The translations under genes and the position numbers were made by a program. Positions 1 to 7,446 of a DNA stretch of 64,000 nucleotides are shown one piece after another. The notes below the pieces were generated by a model, which was not told where the DNA came from, did no database searches, and worked only from the letters and a program-made list of their open reading frames with translations. Source of the stretch: Pseudomonadota bacterium (GTDB lineage: Bacteria; Myxococcota_A; UBA796; GCA-2862545); assembly GCA_947505245.1 (NCBI GenBank), contig CANNIZ010000009.1, positions 57,363 through 121,362 of the forward strand. Reading direction: 5' to 3'. Numbering within the stretch: position 1 is the first letter of the stretch; every line of letters begins with the position of its first letter.

Positions 1-158
1 ATTCCGCCCCACCCCGGGTCGGGCAACCGAGATCCTTAGGTCCCCGACATGTTCTCGGCGTTCCACCGTTCAGGAGAGCTGGCACGCCGCATGCACTTGC
101 CCAAGACACGGAAGTCGGGATGCCCGATGACCGACCGAAAGTTCACTTTCGGGCGATC

Positions 159-170
159 TTTGACGTCAAA
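159..170. promoter_or_regulatory. Perfect 12-base palindrome TTTGACGTCAAA
   Basis: TTTGACGTCAAA is an exact palindrome, and its TTGAC could serve as a -35 element. No -10 like TATAAT follows at 16-18 bases, and stems already occur upstream of it. It could be a regulator site, part of a promoter, or just another paired segment of the RNA. Weak call. Confidence 0.2.
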
Positions 171-407
171 AACCCCACGGAGGTCGGCCGCGACCCCCTC
201 GCAGTGAGACGCCTCAACGGGAAACCGCTGAGAAACGCATTCGGCGACGGCGCGATGGAACGCGAAATTCCATCACGGCGAAAGGCAACGGCACAACTTC
301 CGCTCCGGACAGACTCTCGAGCGCGTCACCAGCAACGGTGGCAAACCATGGTCGAGCATCGTGAAAAGCGAAGTTCGAATGCAAGCTCAAGAGGGATCAG
401 TCCGACC

Positions 408-458
408 GTCCCACCATCCAGTTCACGCAGGTCACCCAACCTGCGATGTAGGTGGGAC
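408..458 (+). other. Two-tier RNA hairpin inside the giant ncRNA
   Basis: An outer perfect 8-bp stem (GTCCCACC 408-415 with GGTGGGAC 451-458) encloses an inner perfect 7-bp stem (CGCAGGT 426-432 with ACCTGCG 439-445) and a six-base loop CACCCA. Fifteen Watson-Crick pairs in 51 bases is far more than expected by chance in unconstrained sequence. Confidence 0.75.
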
Positions 459-504
459 GAGGCTGTCTATCCTTCGCAAGGAGGTGACGACGGCAACCTC
501 GCAG

Positions 505-550
505 GTGCTCTGCAAAGCGCATCTGGCGGATCCTCGCGGGATCCGAGCAC
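505..550 (+). other. Two-tier RNA hairpin inside the giant ncRNA
   Basis: GTGCTC (505-510) pairs with GAGCAC (545-550), and inside it CGGATCC (527-533) pairs with GGATCCG (539-545) around loop TCGCG. The two helices share G545 and would stack end to end, leaving an asymmetric internal loop at 511-526. Confidence 0.7.
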
Positions 551-794
551 AGGCGTCGAAAGGCGTCTGCGTCCGAGGTCCCTGCTGCTTCGATGGTCAC
601 ACGTCGCTCGCCTCACGGCAGAACGTGTCGACGAACCCCTCGCCACCATGGCCGGCGGGTGGTTCCCCAACCGAAAGGTTGGCCGCGTGCAACGAAGCAG
701 CGAGGGCGGAACGGAGCGAGGCTCTTTCACCTGACGGTCTCGACCGACAGGAACGACAAGAGCAGCGGCGAACGAACAAGGATTTCGTTTTCCG

Positions 795-844
795 GAATGC
801 TGGCGCACTGAGTGCGCGACGCATTCACCTCGGGAGCAATCCCG
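795..844 (+). other. Tandem RNA hairpins, the second with a GCAA tetraloop
   Basis: GAATGC (795-800) pairs with GCATTC (821-826), enclosing GCGCAC/GTGCGC (803-808/812-817) with loop TGA. Four bases later follows CGGGA-GCAA-TCCCG (831-844), a five-pair stem capped by a GNRA tetraloop of the kind that docks into helix receptors. Confidence 0.72.
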
Positions 845-1210
845 CGGTCGAAGGACCTCGAAGGGGACCAAAGCCCAGGGAGGGTAGGCCGGAGGTATGC
901 TGGAAACGGCGTGCACCGGTACGGACCCATCTGCGGAGCAACGCCTCGAAGGTGATGCCTCACGTACTCCCGACACGCGCGTCGACGCCGGCAACGGAGG
1001 CGACGAGTCGATCGAGAACACGCGGGAAGCGAACACCACGGAGGCAACGGTCGTGGCGACACGAAACGGCTGCGGGTGGGGGGAATCCTCCAAAGGGTAT
1101 GAACCGCGCTGCGGGGAAGCGGCTTTCGCGTGACCAACTGCACATCGACCAGCAATGGCCAGTGTGGGGTGTTGGACCCACCCGAAAGACGAAAGAAACG
1201 CAGCGAACCC

Positions 1211-1265
1211 CAGGATCGGCAGCGGGATGCAACAAGCCCGCGAATCCTGCGCCAGAAATGGCGCA
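1211..1265 (+). other. Adjacent, potentially coaxially stacked RNA helices
   Basis: CAGGAT (1211-1216) pairs with ATCCTG (1244-1249) and encloses GCGGG/CCCGC (1222-1226/1237-1241). The next helix TGCGCC/GGCGCA (1248-1253/1260-1265) with loop AGAAAT begins exactly where the first one ends, an arrangement typical of coaxial stacking in large folded RNAs. Confidence 0.72.
1222..1241 (+). repeat. Internal RNA motif, copy 1: GCGGG stem with AUG-CA-ACAAG loop
   Basis: Stem GCGGG/CCCGC with the ten-base loop ATGCAACAAG. The same stem and almost the same loop recur at 1666-1687, differing only by a two-base insertion, so the loop sequence itself is probably recognised by something. It is nested inside the CAGGAT/ATCCTG helix. 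Confidence 0.65.
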
Positions 1266-1631
1266 AAGTCTCGCGCAAGCGGGGCGATCGGCGGAGGAAA
1301 CCGGCGGGACCGTGCAAAACGGTGAGGTCGGAACAGGATCGCGGAGTTGGCACTTCGCGACCGAAGCGATGGCAGCAATGTCGTCGCGGGAGTGGACGCC
1401 GGGGAACAGGTCGATGGAAGGGCGAAGTGGACCGGTTGATGAAGAACGCTACGGCAGCGATGTCGGCGGCGGAAGGCTCAACCGGGGCGAATCCCAAGAG
1501 AGAGGGTCGGAAATCACCGACCGGGGCATTGGAACAAGAACTCTGGAGAGGAGCGAAGCTCACGAGGGCCGGTACGGAACGACCGTAGCAATACGGGCGA
1601 ACCGACGGCGATGAGGCTTGAAGTCTCGAGT

Positions 1632-1656
1632 GTCCAATCGGGTGACCGACAAGGAC
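1632..1656 (+). other. Two-tier RNA hairpin with GUGA tetraloop
   Basis: Outer stem GTCC (1632-1635) with GGAC (1653-1656); inner stem TCGG (1638-1641) with CCGA (1646-1649) closed by GTGA. The inner TCGG-GNRA-CCGA element repeats the one at 19-30 (TCGG-GCAA-CCGA) near the other end of the RNA. Confidence 0.65.
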
Positions 1657-1665
1657 GAACGAGGC

Positions 1666-1687
1666 GCGGGATGGCCAACAAGCCCGC
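1666..1687 (+). repeat. Internal RNA motif, copy 2: GCGGG stem with AUG-GCCA-ACAAG loop
   Basis: Stem GCGGG (1666-1670) with CCCGC (1683-1687) and the loop ATGGCCAACAAG. Compared with the copy at 1222-1241 the flanking loop bases ATG and ACAAG are identical and only the middle differs (CA against GCCA). Unlike copy 1 it is not obviously enclosed by an outer helix. Confidence 0.65.
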
Positions 1688-1855
1688 TAGAGCAACATCG
1701 CAGGTGAACCAAAGGAACAGGCGTAAGTCGGTTCCGTTCGCCGCGACCCTGAAGAGCCCGTGAACCTCATGAGAGTCGCCGTTCGCGCGGCACGTTTCAA
1801 CGCTCGCAAGACTCTGAAGGCGACGTCGCATCATCATCACGACACCGTAAAAATG

Positions 1856-1888
1856 GCCCCGGGCGGAAACGCTCGGGGCATTTTTTTT
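1856..1888 (+). terminator. Intrinsic terminator closing the giant ncRNA
   Basis: Nine-pair stem GCCCCGGGC/GCTCGGGGC (1856-1864/1871-1879, one G-T pair) with loop GGAAAC, followed by A and eight T residues. It reads on the + strand and ends 56 bases before the thiolase start, so it separates the upstream transcript from that gene. Confidence 0.92.
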
Positions 1889-1944
1889 GCCTGGGCGCCC
1901 CAGGCGGATAGGAATGAATGCTCATTCACCGCGAGGACGAACCC

Positions 1945-3096
1945 ATGGGTACTGCCTACATCATCGACGCGATTCGCACCCCAGTCGGCCGCAAGAACGG
2001 TGCCTACGCAGGCGTCCACGCGGTAGCGCTCGGAGCCGTCCCTCTGCGCGCCCTGGTCCAGCGTACGGGCATCGACCCGAAGCTGATCGAAGACGTGATC
2101 TACGGCTGCGTCACGCCGGTCGGTGAGCAGGGCGCGAACATCGGCCGCATGGCGGCGCTCGAGGCGGGCTTCCCGATCGAGGTCACCGGCGTGCAGATCA
2201 ACCGCATGTGCGGCTCGTCGCAGCAGGCGATCCACTTCGCGGCCATGGGCGTCGCGTCGGGCTTCCAGGACCTCGTCATCGCCGGCGGCGTCGAGGTGAT
2301 GTCCCGCGTCCCGATGGCGTCGGACATGTTCCTCAACGGCGAGATGGCGTCGTTCCCGCCCGAGCTCGCGTGGCGGTTCTCCGTCATCCCGCAGGGCCAG
2401 TCCGCCGAAATCATCGCGAAGAAGTGGGAGATCTCGCGCCGCGATCTCGACGAGTACTCGCTCCGCAGCCACCAGCTCGCTGGCAAGGCAACGGACGCGG
2501 GCCTGCAGGACTCGGAGATGGTGGCGGTCGAGTGGCAGGGCAAGACGCTGATCGCGCGCGATGAAGGCGTCCGCCGCGACACGACGATGGAGAAGCTCGC
2601 GTCGCTCAAGCCCGCGTTCCGCGACGACGGCGTCATCACGGCCGCCTCGTCGAGCCAGATCTCCGACGGCGCCGCCGCCGTGCTCGTCGCCTCCGAAGCG
2701 GCCGTCAAGAAGTACGGCCTCAAGCCGCGCGCAAAGATCATCTCGGCCACGGTCGCTGGCGTCGACCCCACGATCATGCTCACGGGTGTCATGCCCGCCA
2801 CGCGCCAGGCCCTCGATAAGGCCGGCCTGTCGCTCAAGGACATCGACGCGGTCGAGATCAACGAGGCGTTCGCGTCGGTCGTGCTCGCGTGGCATCGCGA
2901 CCTCGGTGCGGACATGGACAAGGTCAACGCGTACGGCGGCGCCATCGCCAACGGCCACCCGCTCGGCGCGTCCGGCGCCAAGCTGATGACCACCATGATC
3001 AACCGCCTCGAGCGGTCCGGCAAACGCTACGGCCTGCAGACGATGTGCATCGGCTTCGGCCAGGCGACGGCGACGATCATCGATATGAACGTCTGA
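1945..3096 (+). CDS. Acetyl-CoA acetyltransferase / thiolase family
   Basis: Thiolase of 383 residues, which condenses or cleaves 3-ketoacyl-CoA. The acylated nucleophile is Cys89 in NRMCGSSQQA. The histidine motif is GHPLGASGA. The C-terminal acid/base cysteine sits in CIGFGQA, where most family members have CIGGGQG, a mild variation. The chosen ATG gives the typical N-terminus MGTAYIIDAIRTPVG and follows an AGGA seven bases upstream; an ATG nine codons earlier has no such support. The gene stands alone between the terminator of the upstream RNA and a convergent ABC transporter. Enoyl-CoA hydratase and hydroxyacyl-CoA dehydrogenase genes lie at the far right of the window, so fatty-acid oxidation is a plausible role. 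Substrate chain length cannot be read from sequence. Confidence 0.93.
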   Translation: MGTAYIIDAIRTPVGRKNGAYAGVHAVALGAVPLRALVQRTGIDPKLIEDVIYGCVTPVGEQGANIGRMAALEAGFPIEVTGVQINRMCGSSQQAIHFAAMGVASGFQDLVIAGGVEVMSRVPMASDMFLNGEMASFPPELAWRFSVIPQGQSAEIIAKKWEISRRDLDEYSLRSHQLAGKATDAGLQDSEMVAVEWQGKTLIARDEGVRRDTTMEKLASLKPAFRDDGVITAASSSQISDGAAAVLVASEAAVKKYGLKPRAKIISATVAGVDPTIMLTGVMPATRQALDKAGLSLKDIDAVEINEAFASVVLAWHRDLGADMDKVNAYGGAIANGHPLGASGAKLMTTMINRLERSGKRYGLQTMCIGFGQATATIIDMNV

Positions 3097-3119
3097 ATAC
3101 GCCGCAGCGGAAGAAGCCT

Positions 3120-3150
3120 CGACCCGGGCGCCCTCAGCGGGCCCGGGTCG
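3120..3150. terminator. Hairpin between convergent genes
   Basis: Ten-pair perfect stem CGACCCGGGC/GCCCGGGTCG (3120-3129/3141-3150) between the thiolase and the convergent ABC ATPase, overlapping the last codons of the ATPase. There is no long T run, so it may act as a weak bidirectional terminator. Confidence 0.5.
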
Positions 3151-3838
3151 CTTCAATTCGCTCCAGGAACAGCCGCTCGAGCCCGTCTTTTCCAATGTCC
3201 GCGACGCGCTCGTCCGCGACGACGCGCCCGTGGGCGAGCATGACGACGCGATCGGCGACCGCCGCGACCGTCTCCACGACGTGCGTGGACAACAGCACGG
3301 TGTTGCCTTCGTCCACGTAGGCGCGCAGGGCGCGTTTCACGGCTGACGCGCTCGGCGGATCGAGGCCGTTAAGCGCCTCGTCGAGCACCAGCACGGGTGG
3401 ACGGCCGAGCATGGCTGCCGCGAGCGCCGTCTTTCGGCGCATGCCCTGGGAATACTCGCGCAGCAGGCGGTCGGCATCGGCCCCGAGCCCCGTGTCTTCC
3501 AGCGCCTTGCCGACGTCTCCACCGCCTCGCACGCCCGCGACGAACTCGAGGAACTCCCGCGCGGTGAGGTACTCGTAGACGGCGGGCTCCTCGGGCACCG
3601 CGCCGAGCTTCTTGCGGGCCTCGAGCGGCTCGGCGACGACGTCGTGGCCGCAGATGCGCACCTTGCCTTCGGTCGGGTGCAGCAGGCCCATCAACATGCG
3701 CAACGTCGTGCTCTTGCCGGCGCCGTTGTGTCCGATCAGGCCGCAGAACGAGCCCGCGGGGATCTGCAGGTCGATGCGATCGACGGCGACGACGCGACCG
3801 AACGTGCGGCGGACGCCTTCGATGGAGATCGCGCTCAC
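3134..3838 (-). CDS. ABC-2 type exporter, ATP-binding protein
   Basis: Nucleotide-binding subunit of 234 residues. It shows Walker A GHNGAGKST, the signature region YSQGMRRKTALAAAML, Walker B VLVLDEALNGLDP and the switch histidine in STHVVET. The domain is complete and normal in length. The GTG start overlaps the stop of the upstream permease by four bases (GTGA), so the two are translationally coupled. The bases further upstream in this frame lie inside the permease gene and are not protein-like. It should power the membrane partner encoded just before it. The substrate is unknown; Ala/Leu-rich exporters of this class often move drugs, lipids or polymers. Confidence 0.92.
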   Translation of the reverse strand: MSAISIEGVRRTFGRVVAVDRIDLQIPAGSFCGLIGHNGAGKSTTLRMLMGLLHPTEGKVRICGHDVVAEPLEARKKLGAVPEEPAVYEYLTAREFLEFVAGVRGGGDVGKALEDTGLGADADRLLREYSQGMRRKTALAAAMLGRPPVLVLDEALNGLDPPSASAVKRALRAYVDEGNTVLLSTHVVETVAAVADRVVMLAHGRVVADERVADIGKDGLERLFLERIEATRAR

Positions 3839-5187
3839 GACGACACCAGCGCGGCGAGGACGCCCGCGAACACGGTCGCGACCGGCGCGTAGACCGCCGG
3901 CGCGCGCGGCCCCAGGCGGCCCGCCAACAACGCCACGCCCGTCGCGAGCGGCACCGCGACGAGGCCAGCGCCGAGCACAAGCCCCGCGCCGGACAGGCCG
4001 TGGCGGACCAGGGACGCCGCGACGGCCGGCCACACACAGGCCTGCAGCCAAAGCACCTCGGCCCACGCCCGGCCCAACACCGCCTCGCGGCCGCCGCTGG
4101 GAAGCCACGCGCGCAAGAAGCCGGGTTCATCGGACTCGAGCACGGCCCCCACCGCGCCGAAGCCGAACACGACGATCACCACGGCGGCCGCTGCCCGAGC
4201 GGGCGCGGAGGGGTCCGCGGACCAGCCCGCGAACGCCGCGAGCGCGCCACCGATCCATGCTCCGCTGATGAAGCCGCGCCGCGTGCGCCAGGCGTGCCGA
4301 AGGTCGCGAAGCGCGTAGCGCCCGACGCCCACCGGCAGCCAACGCACCGTCCAATCCAGGTACACGGCGCGAGCCTCCTCAGGTCGTTCGATGGACGCAT
4401 AACGGGCGTCGATGTCAGCGAGCACGGCGCTGCCCGCGAACCACGTGCGGCGAGCGAGCCCGGGCACCAGGGCTGCCACCATTGGTGCGAGCCCCCACGG
4501 CACCGCGATCAAGGCCCAACCGCGCGGATCGCCGTCCACCACCGCCCTCACGCCGCCAGCCGCTGCAAGCACGACGGCGCCTACGGCCGCGAGGACGACC
4601 CCCGGCGCATAGATGAACGCGGCCTGCTCGCGCGGATTGTGCCCGCGCAGCGCATCGAGCAGCGGGGCCCAGCGCGGGCTGGTCGCCGCGTCGATCGACG
4701 CGAGGTGAACCACCGCTGCTCCGGGGATCGCGAGGGCAAACGCGCCACCGAGCGCCAACACCGACGCGCCCCACGCGAGCGCGGACCGCTCCACTGCGAT
4801 GGGAGCGAACACCACGGCCAGGCCCGCGATGAGCGGCCACCTTTCGACCGCGACCCGCAGCAACTCGGTGAGCGCCACCCGCCACCCGTCGACGGGCAGT
4901 GTCTCGAGGACGATGCGCTCGGGGCCGCGAACCAACGCCGTGTACAGGTCGATCGCGAGCAGGCCAACGATCAACAGGCACGCGCGCTGCAGCGCAGCCT
5001 CGGTCCCCTCGCCCGTCGCGTCTGGATCGTCGAGGTAGGCGAAGAATACGGGACGCGCGAGCGGCACCAGGACCGCCACGACGGCGACGAACACGGCACC
5101 GCGGGCGACGGCCGCGAACGGAGCCTCGCGGCGACGGTGCGCGCGCATGCGGCTCCATGCGACGAGATGCGGGTTTCCGGGGGCCAC
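3835..5187 (-). CDS. Putative ABC-2 type exporter membrane protein
   Basis: A 450-residue integral membrane protein with about ten hydrophobic segments (for example ALALGGAFALAIPGAAVV and AAAAVVIVVFGFGAVGAVL) separated by short Arg-rich loops. It has no recognisable enzymatic motif. Its role as the permease is inferred from the four-base overlap with the ABC ATPase gene downstream, as in two-gene ABC-2 exporters. The likely promoter is in the 284-base gap to the next gene upstream, where I see nothing else recognisable. Confidence 0.75.
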   Translation of the reverse strand: MAPGNPHLVAWSRMRAHRRREAPFAAVARGAVFVAVVAVLVPLARPVFFAYLDDPDATGEGTEAALQRACLLIVGLLAIDLYTALVRGPERIVLETLPVDGWRVALTELLRVAVERWPLIAGLAVVFAPIAVERSALAWGASVLALGGAFALAIPGAAVVHLASIDAATSPRWAPLLDALRGHNPREQAAFIYAPGVVLAAVGAVVLAAAGGVRAVVDGDPRGWALIAVPWGLAPMVAALVPGLARRTWFAGSAVLADIDARYASIERPEEARAVYLDWTVRWLPVGVGRYALRDLRHAWRTRRGFISGAWIGGALAAFAGWSADPSAPARAAAAVVIVVFGFGAVGAVLESDEPGFLRAWLPSGGREAVLGRAWAEVLWLQACVWPAVAASLVRHGLSGAGLVLGAGLVAVPLATGVALLAGRLGPRAPAVYAPVATVFAGVLAALVSS

Positions 5188-5471
5188 GCTGCGAAGTATC
5201 GATGAACAGTGAAATGCGCCATGGGTCTCGTGCGTTCAATGAGCAGGACGTGAACGCTGGCCGCAGCAACTGTCCGAAATCCTTGACACTGGTTTCAACC
5301 CTGGACGCCCCGCCGCGGCAGCACAGCCGATAACCGTGTGTTCCCTCCCCCCCTCGAGCACGGTTCAAGGCTGCACTCCGGCAGTCACCCCCCGACTGGT
5401 ACGGAGATTGCTATCTCGCGGGGCGTCCTTCCTCTTCTCGCAGCGCCTGCTACAATCCGTTGGGGTGAAGT

Positions 5472-6110
5472 TTGTCCACCATCGCTTTCGTGTTGGCCCT
5501 CGCGTTGAATCCTGCGTTCGCCGCAGACCGCATGCCCGAGCGCGCGGTGTCGCCACCCGTGTCGGAGGAAGACGAGCCGGACGAAGACGAGCCCGATGAC
5601 GAGGACGTCGCAGACGTAAGAGACGTCAAGCGCGACCCGCTGCCGACGGTCACGATCACCACCAAGACGCCCGGTGAAGACGAGTTCGTGTTCGAAGAGC
5701 CGATCGCCCCGCCCACCCCGCCGGTGGCGGCCGTGCAGCCCGGTCCGGTCGCGCTCGACGTCGCCGGCAAGGAGGCCCTGGCGAACAACTACCCGGCGTC
5801 GATCGTTGCCGTAGACCGCGACGCCGTCGTGATCGAGCTCCCCGTGCTCGTCGCGAAGAGCCGCGCTGGCACAGAGCCGTTCGTGCTGATCGCGAGTGTG
5901 TTCGTCGGCGCCACCAAGGTCGGCGAGGTGCGCCAGAGCTTCGAGCCCGCCTCCCTCGCCGAATTCGGCCCCACCTTCGCGTTCATGAAGGTGTCCGCGC
6001 CGGTCGTAGACGCGAAGGGCGAGATCAAGATCGTGGTGGCGAAGGCGAAGCCCGACGGCACCGGCGCCGTTCCGCTGTTCACCCAGACCGCCGCGTACCA
6101 GCTCAAGTAA
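5472..6110 (+). CDS. Secreted acidic protein of unknown function
   Basis: A 212-residue protein that I do not recognise. A signal peptide is clear (MSTIAFVLALALNPAFA, cleaved before ADRMP). A strongly acidic linker (EEDEPDEDEPDDEDVADV) follows, and then a roughly 130-residue Val-rich region that looks like a single beta-sandwich domain. The start is a TTG with a GGGGTG stretch upstream; no ATG fits the signal peptide. The end overlaps the convergent miaB gene by eight bases. It is probably periplasmic or surface-exposed. The acidic linker could bind calcium, but that is a guess. Confidence 0.7.
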   Translation: MSTIAFVLALALNPAFAADRMPERAVSPPVSEEDEPDEDEPDDEDVADVRDVKRDPLPTVTITTKTPGEDEFVFEEPIAPPTPPVAAVQPGPVALDVAGKEALANNYPASIVAVDRDAVVIELPVLVAKSRAGTEPFVLIASVFVGATKVGEVRQSFEPASLAEFGPTFAFMKVSAPVVDAKGEIKIVVAKAKPDGTGAVPLFTQTAAYQLK

Positions 6111-7446
6111 CGCTGGCGAGCCTTTCACCCCGCGCCGAGTTCGTAAACCCGCGCGTGACCTTGATCTTGACCTGTTGACCGGTGAGCGATTCGTCGCCCG
6201 GGAAATTCACCATCACGAACGTGCTTGCGCGACCGCAAACGACGCCCACGTCGTGTCGGGACGGCCCCTCGACGAGCACGGTCTGTTCCGTCCCCTCGAG
6301 CGACCGGTGCCACGCGAGCGAGAGCTCCCGCTGGCGGTCTTGCAGGCGTGTGAGCCGGGCTCCGGCGACCTCGTCGGAGACCTCGTCGCCGAGGCGAAGC
6401 GCCGACGTGCCCGGCCGCGGGCTGTACTTGAACGAGAACGACGTCACGAAGCCGACCTCGTCGAGCAGCCGCATCGTGTCTTCGAATTCGTCATCTGTCT
6501 CCCCTGGGAAGCCGACGATGAAGTCCGTCGAGAACACCATGTCCGGCCGTGCGGCGCGCAACTTCTCGATCACGCCGAGGTAGTGTTCGCGCGTGTAGAA
6601 CCGCTTCATCCGCCGAAGCACGCGGCTGTTGCCGGACTGCACCGGGAGGTGCAACTGGGCGGCGATCACGTCGAGATCGCGGTGGGCGGCGATCACGTCG
6701 TCCGTGATGTCGCGCGGGTGGCTCGTGGTGTAGCGGATGCGCTCCACACCTGAGATGGCCGCGACCGCGCGAAGCAGCTGCGCGAACGTGAGCTCGCTCG
6801 GCGTCTTGAGCCCGTAGCTGTTCACGTTCTGGCCGATGAGGGTGATCTCCTTTACGCCGCGGGCGACGAGCTCGCGGACCTCGGTGAGGATCTGCGGGCT
6901 CGGACGGGACGCTTCGATGCCGCGCGTGGAGGGCACGATGCAGAACGTGCACTTGTTGTCGCAGCCCTTCTGAATCGTGACGAAGGCGCCGATCTGGTTC
7001 GTTGCGTCGGGGTCGACGTCGGCGACGAACGGGTATTCGGCGAGGTCGAGGAACGTCGTGTCGAGCAGGCGCTGGCCTTCGAGCGCGCCACGGACGAGCT
7101 CGCGGACGTGGGACACGGCGTCCGGCCCGAACACGAGGTCGACGTCTGCGTAGCGCTCGAGGAGGGCCTTGCCCTCCTGTTGCGCCACGCAGCCCGCGAT
7201 GCCGATCACCACCTGCTGGCCGCGCTTCTTGAGCAGGCGGTACTCGCCGAGCGCCGAGTGCATCTTCTGCTCTGCCTTGTCGCGGATGGAGCAGGTGTTG
7301 AGCAGGATCAGGTGCGCCTGACCCGGATCGGACGTGCCGACGAAGCCGTCCCGCGCGAGCTGAGCGCGGATCTTCGCCGAGTCGTATTCGTTCATCTGAC
7401 ACCCGAAGGTGTGCACGAACACCTTGCGGGCGTCTTCCGTGGGCAT
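6103..7446 (-). CDS. miaB: tRNA-2-methylthio-N6-dimethylallyladenosine synthase MiaB
   Basis: Radical SAM methylthiotransferase of 447 residues that adds the 2-methylthio group to i6A37 of tRNAs reading UNN codons. The N-terminal UPF0004 domain has its three cluster cysteines in FGCQMNEYDS, NTCSIRDKAEQ and GIAGCVAQQEG. The radical SAM motif is CDNKCTFC, followed by the typical VPSTRG. A C-terminal TRAM domain (near EGPSRHDVGVVCGR) binds tRNA. Length matches the family. The ATG shares one base with the stop of the upstream lipoprotein gene (TGATG), so they are coupled. The C-terminus overlaps the convergent acidic protein gene by eight bases. Confidence 0.95.
   Translation of the reverse strand: MPTEDARKVFVHTFGCQMNEYDSAKIRAQLARDGFVGTSDPGQAHLILLNTCSIRDKAEQKMHSALGEYRLLKKRGQQVVIGIAGCVAQQEGKALLERYADVDLVFGPDAVSHVRELVRGALEGQRLLDTTFLDLAEYPFVADVDPDATNQIGAFVTIQKGCDNKCTFCIVPSTRGIEASRPSPQILTEVRELVARGVKEITLIGQNVNSYGLKTPSELTFAQLLRAVAAISGVERIRYTTSHPRDITDDVIAAHRDLDVIAAQLHLPVQSGNSRVLRRMKRFYTREHYLGVIEKLRAARPDMVFSTDFIVGFPGETDDEFEDTMRLLDEVGFVTSFSFKYSPRPGTSALRLGDEVSDEVAGARLTRLQDRQRELSLAWHRSLEGTEQTVLVEGPSRHDVGVVCGRASTFVMVNFPGDESLTGQQVKIKVTRGFTNSARGERLASVT

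Larger units (their letters stand above)
1..1888 (+). ncRNA. Candidate giant structured non-coding RNA (left end may lie outside the window)
   Basis: No frame here looks like a protein: long open frames overlap on both strands and encode low-complexity Arg/Pro/Ser strings with no motif or sensible start. The + strand is instead packed with perfect short stems. GNRA-capped ones are 19-30 (GCAA), 213-232 (GAAA, one mismatch), 667-682 (CCAACC-GAAA-GGTTGG), 831-844 (CGGGA-GCAA-TCCCG), 1583-1596 (CCGTA-GCAA-TACGG) and 1638-1649 (TCGG-GTGA-CCGA). Others include 115-127, 135-152, 254-274, 408-458, 505-550, 795-826, 1108-1123, 1211-1265, 1309-1323, 1338-1370, 1505-1522 and 1714-1735. By hand count bases 1141-1620 hold 127 A and 52 T, the A excess expected of unpaired purines in folded RNA. 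The stretch ends in a strong intrinsic terminator on the same strand. I see no promoter, so the 5' end is unknown; one long RNA or several in series cannot be told apart. I do not recognise it as rRNA, RNase P, tmRNA or a group II intron. Confidence 0.78.

Noticed and set aside
361..1614. A 417-codon open frame on the + strand within the left end.
   Set aside because: It is Arg/Pro/Ser/Thr-rich without any domain, runs through hairpins, lacks a ribosome binding site, and similar open frames exist on the opposite strand at the same place. GC-rich, T-poor RNA has few stop codons by chance.
1..1888. A group II intron or decayed rRNA in the left end.
   Set aside because: I found no domain V-like AGC..GAAA..CGT hairpin, no reverse transcriptase remnant and no rRNA core sequence.
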